From positions 1-21,606 of IMG/VR virus record IMGVR_UViG_3300020205_001179: a stretch of DNA of 21,606 bases; one strand, given 5' to 3'. The notes under the pieces were generated by a model. It saw only the letters and a program-made list of their open reading frames with translations, did no database searches and was not told where the DNA came from. Below are positions 15,289 through 21,606 of the stretch, one piece after another (position 1 is the stretch's first letter; each line of letters starts with the position of its first letter). The position numbers and the translations under genes were made by a program. This DNA is from a virus.

Positions 15289-15292
15289 AAAT

Positions 15293-15619
15293 ATGAGACC
15301 ATTATGTGACTGCGGATTACAGCCCGTTGCTGTAAATTACTATAAACTAGGGAAACCTTACTACAGGAGTCAGTGCGGAGCGTGTAGTAGGGGAGTAAAA
15401 TTACCACGTTGGTTTACTAGCGGATACCGTCCTAAGACATCTTGCGATAAATGTGGATTCAAAAGCCCGCATAAAGAAGTTTTTGCAGTGTTCCACGTAG
15501 ATGGAAATTTAAATAATTGTAAGCCCGCAAATTTAAAAACAGTGTGTGCTAATTGTCAGCGGGTTCTACATAAAGAAGGAATTAAGTGGAAGCAAGGTGA
15601 TTTGATACCAGATCTTTAA
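15293..15619 (+). CDS. Small HNH-type zinc-binding protein, probable endonuclease
   Basis: 108 residues. Two metal-binding Cys clusters are visible: C5/C7 with C28/C31, and C51/C54 with C85/C88. Between the second pairs lies VFHVDGNLNN (H68, D70, N72) followed by PANLKTVCANCQRVLH (N80, C85, C88, H93), the pattern of HNH endonucleases with a structural zinc. Similar small proteins occur in marine T4-like phages. They may be homing-type or packaging-associated nucleases; which applies here cannot be decided. It is transcribed opposite to its neighbours gp18 and gp1. Its last 38 bases overlap the end of the convergent gp1 gene. No intron or split gene is seen nearby. Confidence 0.75.
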   Translation: MRPLCDCGLQPVAVNYYKLGKPYYRSQCGACSRGVKLPRWFTSGYRPKTSCDKCGFKSPHKEVFAVFHVDGNLNNCKPANLKTVCANCQRVLHKEGIKWKQGDLIPDL

Positions 15620-16229
15620 CCTGTTCAAATAGGTCATCAATGGTAGTATCATTAGGGATAGTAGCATCAAACTTAGTTCCACACCATGCAGTTTCGCTAG
15701 CGTGAATTTTTAATTTCGACATGCGACTACTTGCTATTGACCAATTCATACAGCGATCACCGGCGTTCATGTCGCAAGCATCATTGTACCATTCAGGATC
15801 ATCACCACGCTTTACACGTATTACAATACCGCCCGCATCTTTGATTGATTTAATTTCGTTAGGAAAACGGCAGTCGCTAATAACAATGTCGTCAGTTGAG
15901 TTGCGTAGTTTGTTTTCTAAGCTGGCAATCCAGATATCGTCGTGAAATGCTTTGCGGCAAACTTCAGTACCCCAGTATTGTAGTACCCATCTAGGAGTTA
16001 AGTTAGGCATGTTAAGTCGTTCTGACCACCACGGATCTACTTGCTCACGCCACTCACGGGCTTGTTTAGTGCGCCCTTCAAGCATAGTGCGATCCCAGCC
16101 AAAAACATGGGCTACTGCGTCTTTTAGACTGTTGGCAAAACTTTCTCTTCTAAAACCGTGAAAGTTAGTTAAGTAATCGGCAATGGTATCTTTGCCCGAA
16201 CCAATAAAACCGCACACACCTATGATCAT
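15582..16229 (-). CDS. 1: Deoxynucleoside monophosphate kinase (gp1-like)
   Basis: 215 residues (T4 gp1 has 241). The P-loop GFIGSGKDT is at residues 7-15, followed by FANSLKDAVAHVFGWDR, LQYWGTEVCRKAF (compare the ALGTD motif of T4 gp1), DDIWIASLENKL and IVISDCRFPNEIKSIKDAGG, which is the substrate/LID-side DxRxxxE segment. The enzyme phosphorylates dNMPs to dNDPs for phage DNA synthesis. AAGG 6 bases upstream of the ATG supports the start. A near-consensus sigma-70 promoter precedes it, so it can be expressed independently of the late structural genes around it. The 3' end overlaps the convergent HNH gene. Confidence 0.85.
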   Translation of the reverse strand: MIIGVCGFIGSGKDTIADYLTNFHGFRRESFANSLKDAVAHVFGWDRTMLEGRTKQAREWREQVDPWWSERLNMPNLTPRWVLQYWGTEVCRKAFHDDIWIASLENKLRNSTDDIVISDCRFPNEIKSIKDAGGIVIRVKRGDDPEWYNDACDMNAGDRCMNWSIASSRMSKLKIHASETAWCGTKFDATIPNDTTIDDLFEQVKDLVSNHLAST

Positions 16230-16234
16230 AAGAA

Positions 16235-16278
16235 ACCTTGTAAAGTACTGCTAGTATATAACAGATCTATTACAAGGT
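16235..16278. repeat. 9-bp inverted repeat bracketing the gp1 promoter
   Basis: ACCTTGTAA (16235-16243) and TTACAAGGT (16270-16278) are perfect inverted repeats, with centres about 35 bases apart. One arm overlaps the -35 box and the other contains the gp1 ribosome site. The expected transcript start (about 16246) lies between the arms, so only one arm is transcribed; this favours a DNA-level operator over an RNA hairpin. Confidence 0.6.
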
Positions 16279-16281
16279 CAA
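16253..16281 (-). promoter_or_regulatory. Sigma-70-type promoter for gp1
   Basis: On the minus strand TTGACC (16281-16276) is followed by exactly 17 bases and TATACT (16258-16253). This is five of six at both the -35 and the -10, with ideal spacing. It begins nine bases after the gp13 stop codon and drives gp1. This promoter would be read by unmodified host RNA polymerase. Confidence 0.8.
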
Positions 16282-16289
16282 ATTATTTG

Positions 16290-17060
16290 TTAGCCAATAA
16301 TAAATGTCATTGGACTACCGCCTGATACAAATTCGGATAATTCTTTGTCTAATTTAGTTAGCTCTTCTTTGCTAGCTGACAATAATGCCGCACCGTTGAG
16401 CGTAATTCCGCCTGATCCCGGGCCAGCAATTGATCCAAATTTGCTACGTGCTTCACCTAATATACCTTTACAAACTGCCAATGTATAATCATATAACCAT
16501 TGTTTGGCATATATGTCTTGTAGCAATATATAATCGGGTCGATAGTTGTGTGTACGCAATAGAATTTGTTCACCTTGCGCAAACGGACGTTGAAGAATTG
16601 TTAATATATGGCTAGTTGGTTTCCATTTAAATTCAATATAACTACCAAACATCTTACCTACTAACTTCTGATAGCCAGCAAATAGTTCGTATGTTGCTAA
16701 TCCACCCATCATGCTACCGCTTAACAAGTAGCTGTTTGTGTATGCTAAATTAAACGGTTCAAACAATGTGCCGCCTGCTCCTAACCCGCTTCGAGAGCCA
16801 ATGGCCCTACGAAATACGCTTTGTACTTCGATGATTTCATTAGGTAATCGATACTCGTTTTGATCCTGAATTAGTTCAAGGAAACTATAGCTTTCTTCTA
16901 CAGCATTGCTACTACGCTGTCTAAAGCGAGTAATAGCAGTATTTAACGCAGTTTCGTAATGCTTTGGATCTAACTCTACTTCAACCATGCCGTCGCCTAG
17001 CATGTTGCGCACGTAGTCAAACACATTATTTCGTTCAATTAAAGATGTAGAATCAGACAT
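16290..17060 (-). CDS. 13: Neck protein (gp13-like)
   Basis: 256 residues from the ATG at 17060 (MSDSTSLIERNNVFDYVRNM). This start has GGAG 8 bases upstream; the in-frame extension to 17111 reads through a promoter-like element and is rejected. T4-like neck/connector features: DPKHYETALNTAITRFRQRS (31-50), YSFLELIQDQNEYRLPNEII and EVQSVFRRAI, then FGSYIEFKWKPTSHILTILQ and an ILLRTHNYRPDY segment. gp13 and gp14 close the filled head and make the tail attachment site. T4 gp13 is 309 residues. The adjacent gp14 and gp15 support the assignment, although here gp14 is on the other strand. Confidence 0.75.
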   Translation of the reverse strand: MSDSTSLIERNNVFDYVRNMLGDGMVEVELDPKHYETALNTAITRFRQRSSNAVEESYSFLELIQDQNEYRLPNEIIEVQSVFRRAIGSRSGLGAGGTLFEPFNLAYTNSYLLSGSMMGGLATYELFAGYQKLVGKMFGSYIEFKWKPTSHILTILQRPFAQGEQILLRTHNYRPDYILLQDIYAKQWLYDYTLAVCKGILGEARSKFGSIAGPGSGGITLNGAALLSASKEELTKLDKELSEFVSGGSPMTFIIG

Positions 17061-17076
17061 ATTAGTTCTCCACTCA

Positions 17077-17083
17077 TATTTAT
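17077..17083 (-). promoter_or_regulatory. Late-promoter-like ATAAATA before gp13
   Basis: The minus strand reads CGATAAATATGAGTGGAGAA. T4-like spacing gives an 11-base leader beginning at GGAG, so the transcript would start with its ribosome site. It forms a perfect 10-bp inverted repeat with the gp14 element (17099-17108). Confidence 0.6.
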
Positions 17084-17100
17084 CGTCAACAGGCAATACG

Positions 17101-17107
17101 ATAAATA
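17101..17107 (+). promoter_or_regulatory. Late-promoter-like ATAAATA before gp14
   Basis: The plus strand reads CGATAAATATCATTATG, with five bases between the element and the ATG and no ribosome site in the preceding 20 bases. The predicted start site coincides with the A of the start codon. Confidence 0.6.
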
Positions 17108-17112
17108 TCATT

Positions 17113-18573
17113 ATGCCACGATTATCACTCTACAAGCCCGAACGAGGGCAGGACTATAAGTTTATAGATCGCCAGATTTCTGAGATGTTTCAGGTAGGAG
17201 CAACTGATGTTTACCTACACAAATACATTGGATCAAATACTAGCGAAGCTAATGCTACGGCCGATCAGCCGCATTATGCTACAACGGCTGTAACTAACAT
17301 ACAAGATTTACTATTTTTAGAAAACAGAGATCGTAAGTATGATTCAGAAATTTACAGAATTCGTGGTCTATACAATGTACAAAATATTGACTTCAATTTA
17401 AGCCAATTTGGTTTATTCATAGATAACGACACGTTGTTTATGACCGTACATATTAACGATTTTATCAAATACATTGGACGCAAACCTATTAGCGGCGATG
17501 TTATGGAATTACCACATTTACGTGACCAGTTTGCCTTAAATGATTTTGAAGTAGGATTGCCGCGTTACTATGTTATTGAAGATGTAGGTCGTGCTAGTGA
17601 AGGATTTAGCAGTACTTGGTATCCACATTTGTATCGGTTGAAACTTAGAAAAGTTACAGACAATCAACAGTTTGCTGATATCTTTAACAAGCCTATGCTT
17701 GATGTTAACGGAGATCCGTTATTAGATAGTAGTGGTAATCTAACTGGTCAAACGTTGCGCGATTTATTAAGCACCCATAATAAAGAATTAGCAGTTAATG
17801 ATATTGTAATTGCTCAAGCAGAAGCAGATACTCCTAAGAGCGGGTATGAAACGAGACAGTTTTACACACTGGCCGTCGATGCTCAAGGTAAGCCTATTTT
17901 AAATACTGCCGATGCAACTGCGATGGATGCTAGCAATGCCACTGTTACCGCACAAGAAAGCAATGCTAGACCAATTAGAACTGGCTACACTGGGTATTTG
18001 GTAGGCGACGGGTTTCCAGTTAACGGGTATGACTTTGGGCATGGAATTCAATTTCCGGAAAGCGCAATGCAGGATGATTTCTTTTTACGCACAGATTTCT
18101 TGCCTAACAGATTATTTAGATACCAAGATAACCGTTGGATTAAAGTTGAAGATGCGGTACGTATGACCCTGACTAACGATAATACTCGCCAGACATTAAA
18201 AACTAGCTTTATTAATAACACTGATGTAATATACAATCAACAAGTAGCTGTTGATGTTGTTCCATTAGAAGCCGGAGACTATATAATTAATACTACTATA
18301 AATTATATAGAAGCACCGTACATAATGCTTAAACAGTCTATTACAGAAATTGGATTTACGGTTTCTGATTATCCTGATCAAGTATTAATTTCAAGTTATC
18401 TAGTAGATACTATTGCTAAAGTTAGAATTACACTACCATTAACTAATTTATTAGATCCAGACACTCAACAGACTATACCATACACAGAAATATGGCAAGT
18501 TGGTCTGTATGATAATAAAGAAGAAGTAAGACAGAGTCTATCAAAAGCTCTTCGACCTAAGGCGGATTTATAA
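17113..18573 (+). CDS. 14: Neck protein (gp14-like), enlarged
   Basis: 486 residues; T4 gp14 has 256. The conserved part is about residues 15-205: ISEMFQVGATDVYLHKYIGS, YDSEIYRIRGLYNVQNIDFN, GLFIDNDTLFMTVHINDFIK, GDVMELPHLRDQF and a YPHLYRLKLRKV strand, parallel to the T4 sequence SNFGMQVQDEVTLSINPGLF, GDLIYFP and FYQLGQN. The remaining 270 residues are additional, with a beta-rich C-terminal domain (for example AVDVVPLEAGDYIINTTINY). gp14 completes the neck with gp13. It starts the plus-strand unit gp14-gp15-Nudix and overlaps gp15 by one base (TAATG). Confidence 0.82.
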   Translation: MPRLSLYKPERGQDYKFIDRQISEMFQVGATDVYLHKYIGSNTSEANATADQPHYATTAVTNIQDLLFLENRDRKYDSEIYRIRGLYNVQNIDFNLSQFGLFIDNDTLFMTVHINDFIKYIGRKPISGDVMELPHLRDQFALNDFEVGLPRYYVIEDVGRASEGFSSTWYPHLYRLKLRKVTDNQQFADIFNKPMLDVNGDPLLDSSGNLTGQTLRDLLSTHNKELAVNDIVIAQAEADTPKSGYETRQFYTLAVDAQGKPILNTADATAMDASNATVTAQESNARPIRTGYTGYLVGDGFPVNGYDFGHGIQFPESAMQDDFFLRTDFLPNRLFRYQDNRWIKVEDAVRMTLTNDNTRQTLKTSFINNTDVIYNQQVAVDVVPLEAGDYIINTTINYIEAPYIMLKQSITEIGFTVSDYPDQVLISSYLVDTIAKVRITLPLTNLLDPDTQQTIPYTEIWQVGLYDNKEEVRQSLSKALRPKADL

Positions 18574-20051
18574 TGCTCCACTTCTATGACGGACAAATTC
18601 GTAGATATTTAACACAGACTATTCGTGTGCTAAGTAATTTTTCTGTAAAATATGGTGATGGCACGTTGGTTCGTATTCCTGTAATGTACGGTGATGCTGA
18701 CAAACAAGTAGCTAATATTATGCGTCAGAATTCAGAAAACGTAGTTAATTCTACTCCTCGTATTAGTATATACATTTCAGCGTTAGATATTGACAGAGCA
18801 AGATTAAGTGACAGCACGTATGTTGGTAAATTGAATTTTAGAGAACGTGACATTGATCAAAGCACATACACTGTAGGTCAAGGTAAAAATTATACTGTTG
18901 AACGTATGATGCCAACTCCGTTTAAATTAACAATGAAATGTGACATATGGTCAGCAAACGCAGATCAAAAATTACAGATACTTGAACAAATTCTTGTGTT
19001 GTTTAATCCAAGTTTAGAACTACAAACAACTGATAATTATATTGATTGGACTAGTTTAACTGTTTTAGAACTTGCTAGTATGTCATGGAGTAGTCGATCG
19101 GTACCAATTGGCACACAAGATGCTCCTATAGATATCGCTACTCTTACCCTTGAAACACCTATATGGATTAGTCCTCCAGCTAAAGTTAAACACCTTGGTG
19201 TTATTACTAGTATTGTTACTAGCATTTACCAAGATAGTACTACCGATTATGGCGGGTATATTGACGGGCTTGGCGCCGACTTAGGAGGCGATACTACTAC
19301 AGTAAGTAACGAATTATCTAAAGATACTGTAACAATTAGTAACTATCATATACAAGTTTATAATAGTCAAGCACTACTACTGGGTAAAAACGAAAATACT
19401 GTTCCTCAAGAACCTACATTAGATATACCAATAAGGCAAGGCGCTATTTTAATATGGGACGAGTTGTTTAGTCAGCATCCCGGAATGTATAAAGCAGGGT
19501 CGAGTAGAATATTTTTAAGCCAGCCTGACGGGTCAACAGTTATTGGTACTATTGCTATTAGTGCAATTGATCCTGCTATACTACAAATAAACTGGGATCC
19601 GGATACATATCCCAAAGATGATTTGTTAACAGAAAATATTTTTAGTAGTTATCAAAGTGTTAGAACCGGTAGTCCGGGCACGTTTGACGCTATTATTGAT
19701 CCAACTACTAAAGGTCCAAGAGGGTCAGGCTTAGTTGATCCAACCACTGGCGTATTAGAACTAGGTGCTGGTACAAGATACTTGTTAGTTGAAGATATTG
19801 GAGCAACTAACAATGATGATGGTCCAGATGCTTGGAAGAATAATGACGGTACAGATTTTATAGCACATGCTAATGATATTATAGAATGGGACGGGGCTGC
19901 TTGGAATATTATTTTTGATGCTCAAGAATCAGGCCAGCATCTTCTTCAAACAAATATATACACTGGCATACAGTACGTGTGGAACAATGTACAGTGGGCA
20001 AAATCATTTGAAGGCGATTACCGAGTCGGGCAATGGAGAATAGAACTGTAA
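18573..20051 (+). CDS. 15: Tail terminator / sheath stabiliser (gp15-like), enlarged
   Basis: 492 residues; T4 gp15 has 272. The N-terminal 210 residues match T4 gp15: FYDGQIRRYLTQTIRVLSNF (T4: FYNSSFRRYATLMGDLFSNI), VRIPVMYGDADKQVANIM, STPRISIYISALDID, PTPFKLTMKCDIWSANADQK, LQILEQILVLFNPSLELQ, and a final strand TLTLETPIWISPP. gp15 forms the ring that caps the tail and joins it to the neck. The C-terminal 270 residues are extra and end in WDGAAWNIIFDAQES and GIQYVWNNVQWAKSFEGDYR, beta segments of a type repeated in large phage structural proteins. AAGGCGG lies 8 bases before the ATG, which overlaps the gp14 stop. Confidence 0.9.
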   Translation: MLHFYDGQIRRYLTQTIRVLSNFSVKYGDGTLVRIPVMYGDADKQVANIMRQNSENVVNSTPRISIYISALDIDRARLSDSTYVGKLNFRERDIDQSTYTVGQGKNYTVERMMPTPFKLTMKCDIWSANADQKLQILEQILVLFNPSLELQTTDNYIDWTSLTVLELASMSWSSRSVPIGTQDAPIDIATLTLETPIWISPPAKVKHLGVITSIVTSIYQDSTTDYGGYIDGLGADLGGDTTTVSNELSKDTVTISNYHIQVYNSQALLLGKNENTVPQEPTLDIPIRQGAILIWDELFSQHPGMYKAGSSRIFLSQPDGSTVIGTIAISAIDPAILQINWDPDTYPKDDLLTENIFSSYQSVRTGSPGTFDAIIDPTTKGPRGSGLVDPTTGVLELGAGTRYLLVEDIGATNNDDGPDAWKNNDGTDFIAHANDIIEWDGAAWNIIFDAQESGQHLLQTNIYTGIQYVWNNVQWAKSFEGDYRVGQWRIEL

Positions 20052-20488
20052 AAGATCGTATTGTATGCAGCGGAGCATTGTTCTACGCTAAATCAACACG
20101 ACGAGTTCTATTGTTACAAAAAGCGCAAGGTAAACATGCCGGAACATGGGGATTAGTAGGCGGCACTAATCTAATTGATGAAAATCCGTGGCAGGGGCTT
20201 CAGCGTGAAGTTAAAGAAGAAATAGGAACTCCCCCTAAGATTCTAAAAACAATTCCTTTAGAAACATTCGTGTCAAACGACAAAGTGTTCAATTTTCACA
20301 CGTACTTGTGCGTAATAGAAAATGAATTTATTCCTATATTAAGTGACGAACATATTGCGTGGGGATGGTCGACTATTGACTACTCACCAAAACCTTTACA
20401 TCAAGGATTGCGCAATAGTTTCAACAGTAAGACAATCCGTAATAAATTACAGACTGTCTTTGATCTCGTTGATATAATAACTCATTAA
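20033..20488 (+). CDS. Nudix (MutT-type) hydrolase
   Basis: 151 residues. The Nudix box G-x5-E-x7-REVxEExG is complete at residues 44-65 (G44, E50, R58, E59, E62, E63, G65); only the following aliphatic position is Thr. Upstream AGTWGLVGG is the usual strand before the box. Nudix enzymes hydrolyse nucleoside diphosphates linked to another group; the substrate (oxidised dNTP, ADP-ribose, capped RNA or other) cannot be read from the sequence. The ATG lies inside the end of gp15 (19-base overlap), so translation is probably coupled. The stop overlaps the stop of the convergent gene in a shared TTAA. Confidence 0.88.
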   Translation: MENRTVKDRIVCSGALFYAKSTRRVLLLQKAQGKHAGTWGLVGGTNLIDENPWQGLQREVKEEIGTPPKILKTIPLETFVSNDKVFNFHTYLCVIENEFIPILSDEHIAWGWSTIDYSPKPLHQGLRNSFNSKTIRNKLQTVFDLVDIITH

Positions 20489-21606
20489 GCCTGCGCTTCA
20501 CCCCAACGAATAACTACGTTTGTTGGTATTGCTGCCCCTGAAGTTTTATACACGTTAATAGCTAACACGTCTGGACCGTTTGGATACGTTCCCCTACCGC
20601 CTAGTGTTGTATTAGTTAATTCTTTCAATTCGCCTAACTCTAGAGTTTGCGCAGTTCCCGGTGCCGCAATAAACGAGAACACTGTTTCGCCTGGTTGCGC
20701 ATATGGTGGTAAACCAAATTGGAATGTGATTGTACTTGCCGCACCAATTGCTAATATTGAACTTTGTGTAAAGTTAACACGATAATATGATGTGCCAGCA
20801 AATGAACTTAATGCGCTAATGTTTGATATCTTAGTGCCCGATGGAAACTTTGTAGGGTCAACAATTTCAGTACCAGTAGTTGCGCCATACGTGCTTGTCA
20901 GTGTTTCCCAGCTTGCTTGTGTAAAATATAAGAAAGATGTATTTGTACTAATAACCGCAGGAGTAAATGCCACAGTTGCGTTTGCTGATATTGTACTTAC
21001 AGAAGTTCTACTTAATAAAATTGTGTAATATTCAATAGTAGTAAATGTTACATTCACTGACGGAGCAATTGCTGCCAACAAGCTAGTGTTAAATGTAACA
21101 GTATAGTAGTTGACGCCAGCAAACGTCCTTAACGCACTAATAGCTTGTATCTGTGTCCCAACAGCAAATTTACCAGCATCGTTTACTGTATTAGTAACAA
21201 CCGCAGAACCAATTGGTAACGCAACCCACGATGCTTGCGTAAAGTTTAGTGTAGTTGCTCCAATAGACGCCTGTCCTGTTACAAAGAACGGAACAGCTCT
21301 GCCTGCGTTGTGTGCGCTCACTGAGTTAGCAGTCATTACAATTTGATAATACGCTATTCCACTAAAAATAGCAGGACCATTTACTTGTTGTACTGTTGTA
21401 CCAGCAGGAAAGTTTGCTGTTCCAAATACCGCAGTACCTACACCGGCATTCAATGCTTGCCACGACGCTTGTGTAACGTTAATGTAGTTAACTCCGGCAC
21501 CTACGTTAAATGCAGCATTATTTGGAACCGTTGCGTTTCCGGTAATTAAGCCTAGCGTAGTAGCAACTGGGGTTGGATTGATAGTAGCAGACACTACCGT
21601 AGTACC
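20485..21606 (-). CDS. Repeat-built virion-type protein (partial, N-terminus beyond right edge)
   Basis: The frame is open to the right edge, so the GTG at 21594 is not a convincing start and the gene continues outside. The visible 374 residues contain three repeats of about 75-80 residues, each with a TQASW motif (codons near 21460-21474, 21226-21240 and 20908-20922) and a (S/A)GxxYYxV strand, plus a truncated repeat with only the YYTILL half. The C-terminal 75 residues (QPGETVFSFIAAPGTAQTLE ... LAINVYKTSGAA ... VIRWGEAQA) form a separate domain that I associate with structural proteins of marine and freshwater T4-like phages. It is Thr/Ser/Ala/Val-rich with very few charges, typical of fibre or surface proteins. 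Role in the virion is inferred. Confidence 0.7.
   Translation of the reverse strand, partial: GTTVVSATINPTPVATTLGLITGNATVPNNAAFNVGAGVNYINVTQASWQALNAGVGTAVFGTANFPAGTTVQQVNGPAIFSGIAYYQIVMTANSVSAHNAGRAVPFFVTGQASIGATTLNFTQASWVALPIGSAVVTNTVNDAGKFAVGTQIQAISALRTFAGVNYYTVTFNTSLLAAIAPSVNVTFTTIEYYTILLSRTSVSTISANATVAFTPAVISTNTSFLYFTQASWETLTSTYGATTGTEIVDPTKFPSGTKISNISALSSFAGTSYYRVNFTQSSILAIGAASTITFQFGLPPYAQPGETVFSFIAAPGTAQTLELGELKELTNTTLGGRGTYPNGPDVLAINVYKTSGAAIPTNVVIRWGEAQA

Noticed and set aside
15582-15619. Gene overlap treated as a possible frameshift or sequencing error
   Set aside because: Both C-termini look natural and the overlap is convergent, so two complete genes explain it without error.
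17061-17111. Seventeen-residue extension of gp13
   Set aside because: It crosses the ATAAATA element and lacks a ribosome site; the ATG at 17060 has GGAG at good spacing.
21592-21594. GTG as the start of the right-end virion-type gene
   Set aside because: The frame remains open to the window edge and no ribosome site is visible, so the gene most likely begins outside.
1-21606. tRNA genes, integrase, attachment sites, insertion sequences
   Set aside because: Nothing with the required motifs or folds was noticed by eye; a dedicated tRNA search was not possible.

Overview
The window is part of the genome of a tailed bacteriophage with a T4-type (myovirus) virion. It is AT-rich and densely packed. 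The recognisable proteins resemble the divergent T4-like phages of marine and freshwater bacteria (cyanophage and pelagiphage type) more than coliphage T4. No photosynthesis genes, tRNAs, integrase or CRISPR arrays are visible, and nothing in the sequence identifies the host. Assignments rest on motifs and remembered family features; no database search was possible.

Layout. Most genes lie on the minus strand, so they read from right to left. From about 17060 down to 1 the order is: gp13-like neck protein, gp1 dNMP kinase, gp18 tail sheath (very large), gp19 tail tube, a second tube-like protein, a small conserved protein, gp4 head-completion nuclease, gp16 small terminase, two uncharacterised proteins, gp17 large terminase, an uncharacterised 850-residue protein, an Ala/Pro-rich protein with a peptidoglycan-binding domain, and the N-terminal 244 residues of gp32 (ssDNA-binding protein), cut by the left edge. 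On the plus strand are a small HNH-type zinc protein (15293-15619) and the block gp14 neck, gp15 tail terminator and Nudix hydrolase (17113-20488). A repeat-built virion-type protein on the minus strand runs off the right edge. The T4 order 13-14-15-16-17-18-19 is broken: gp13 and gp14 are divergent, and gp16/gp17 lie downstream of gp18/gp19.

Expression signals. Three rho-independent terminators are visible on the minus strand (809-840, 7061-7088, 11120-11143). A T4-late-like element, ATAAATA or a close variant, precedes many structural genes. In gp14, the tube-like protein and gp17 it sits exactly five bases from the ATG with no Shine-Dalgarno sequence; in two more genes the gap is four bases. 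This predicts leaderless late mRNAs. Where the element lies farther away (gp13, gp18, the 202-residue protein), a purine-rich ribosome site lies between it and the ATG. The DNA-metabolism genes differ: gp1 has a near-consensus sigma-70 promoter inside a 9-bp inverted repeat, and gp32 has an extended -10 candidate and a leader hairpin placed like the T4 gene 32 autoregulatory operator.

The genes work together in DNA packaging (gp16, gp17), head completion and neck (gp4, gp13, gp14), contractile tail assembly (gp15, gp18, gp19, tube-like protein), and nucleotide/DNA metabolism (gp1, gp32, Nudix). There is no gene-free stretch longer than 300 bases; the longest gap is about 160 bases (733-891) and holds the gp32 control region.
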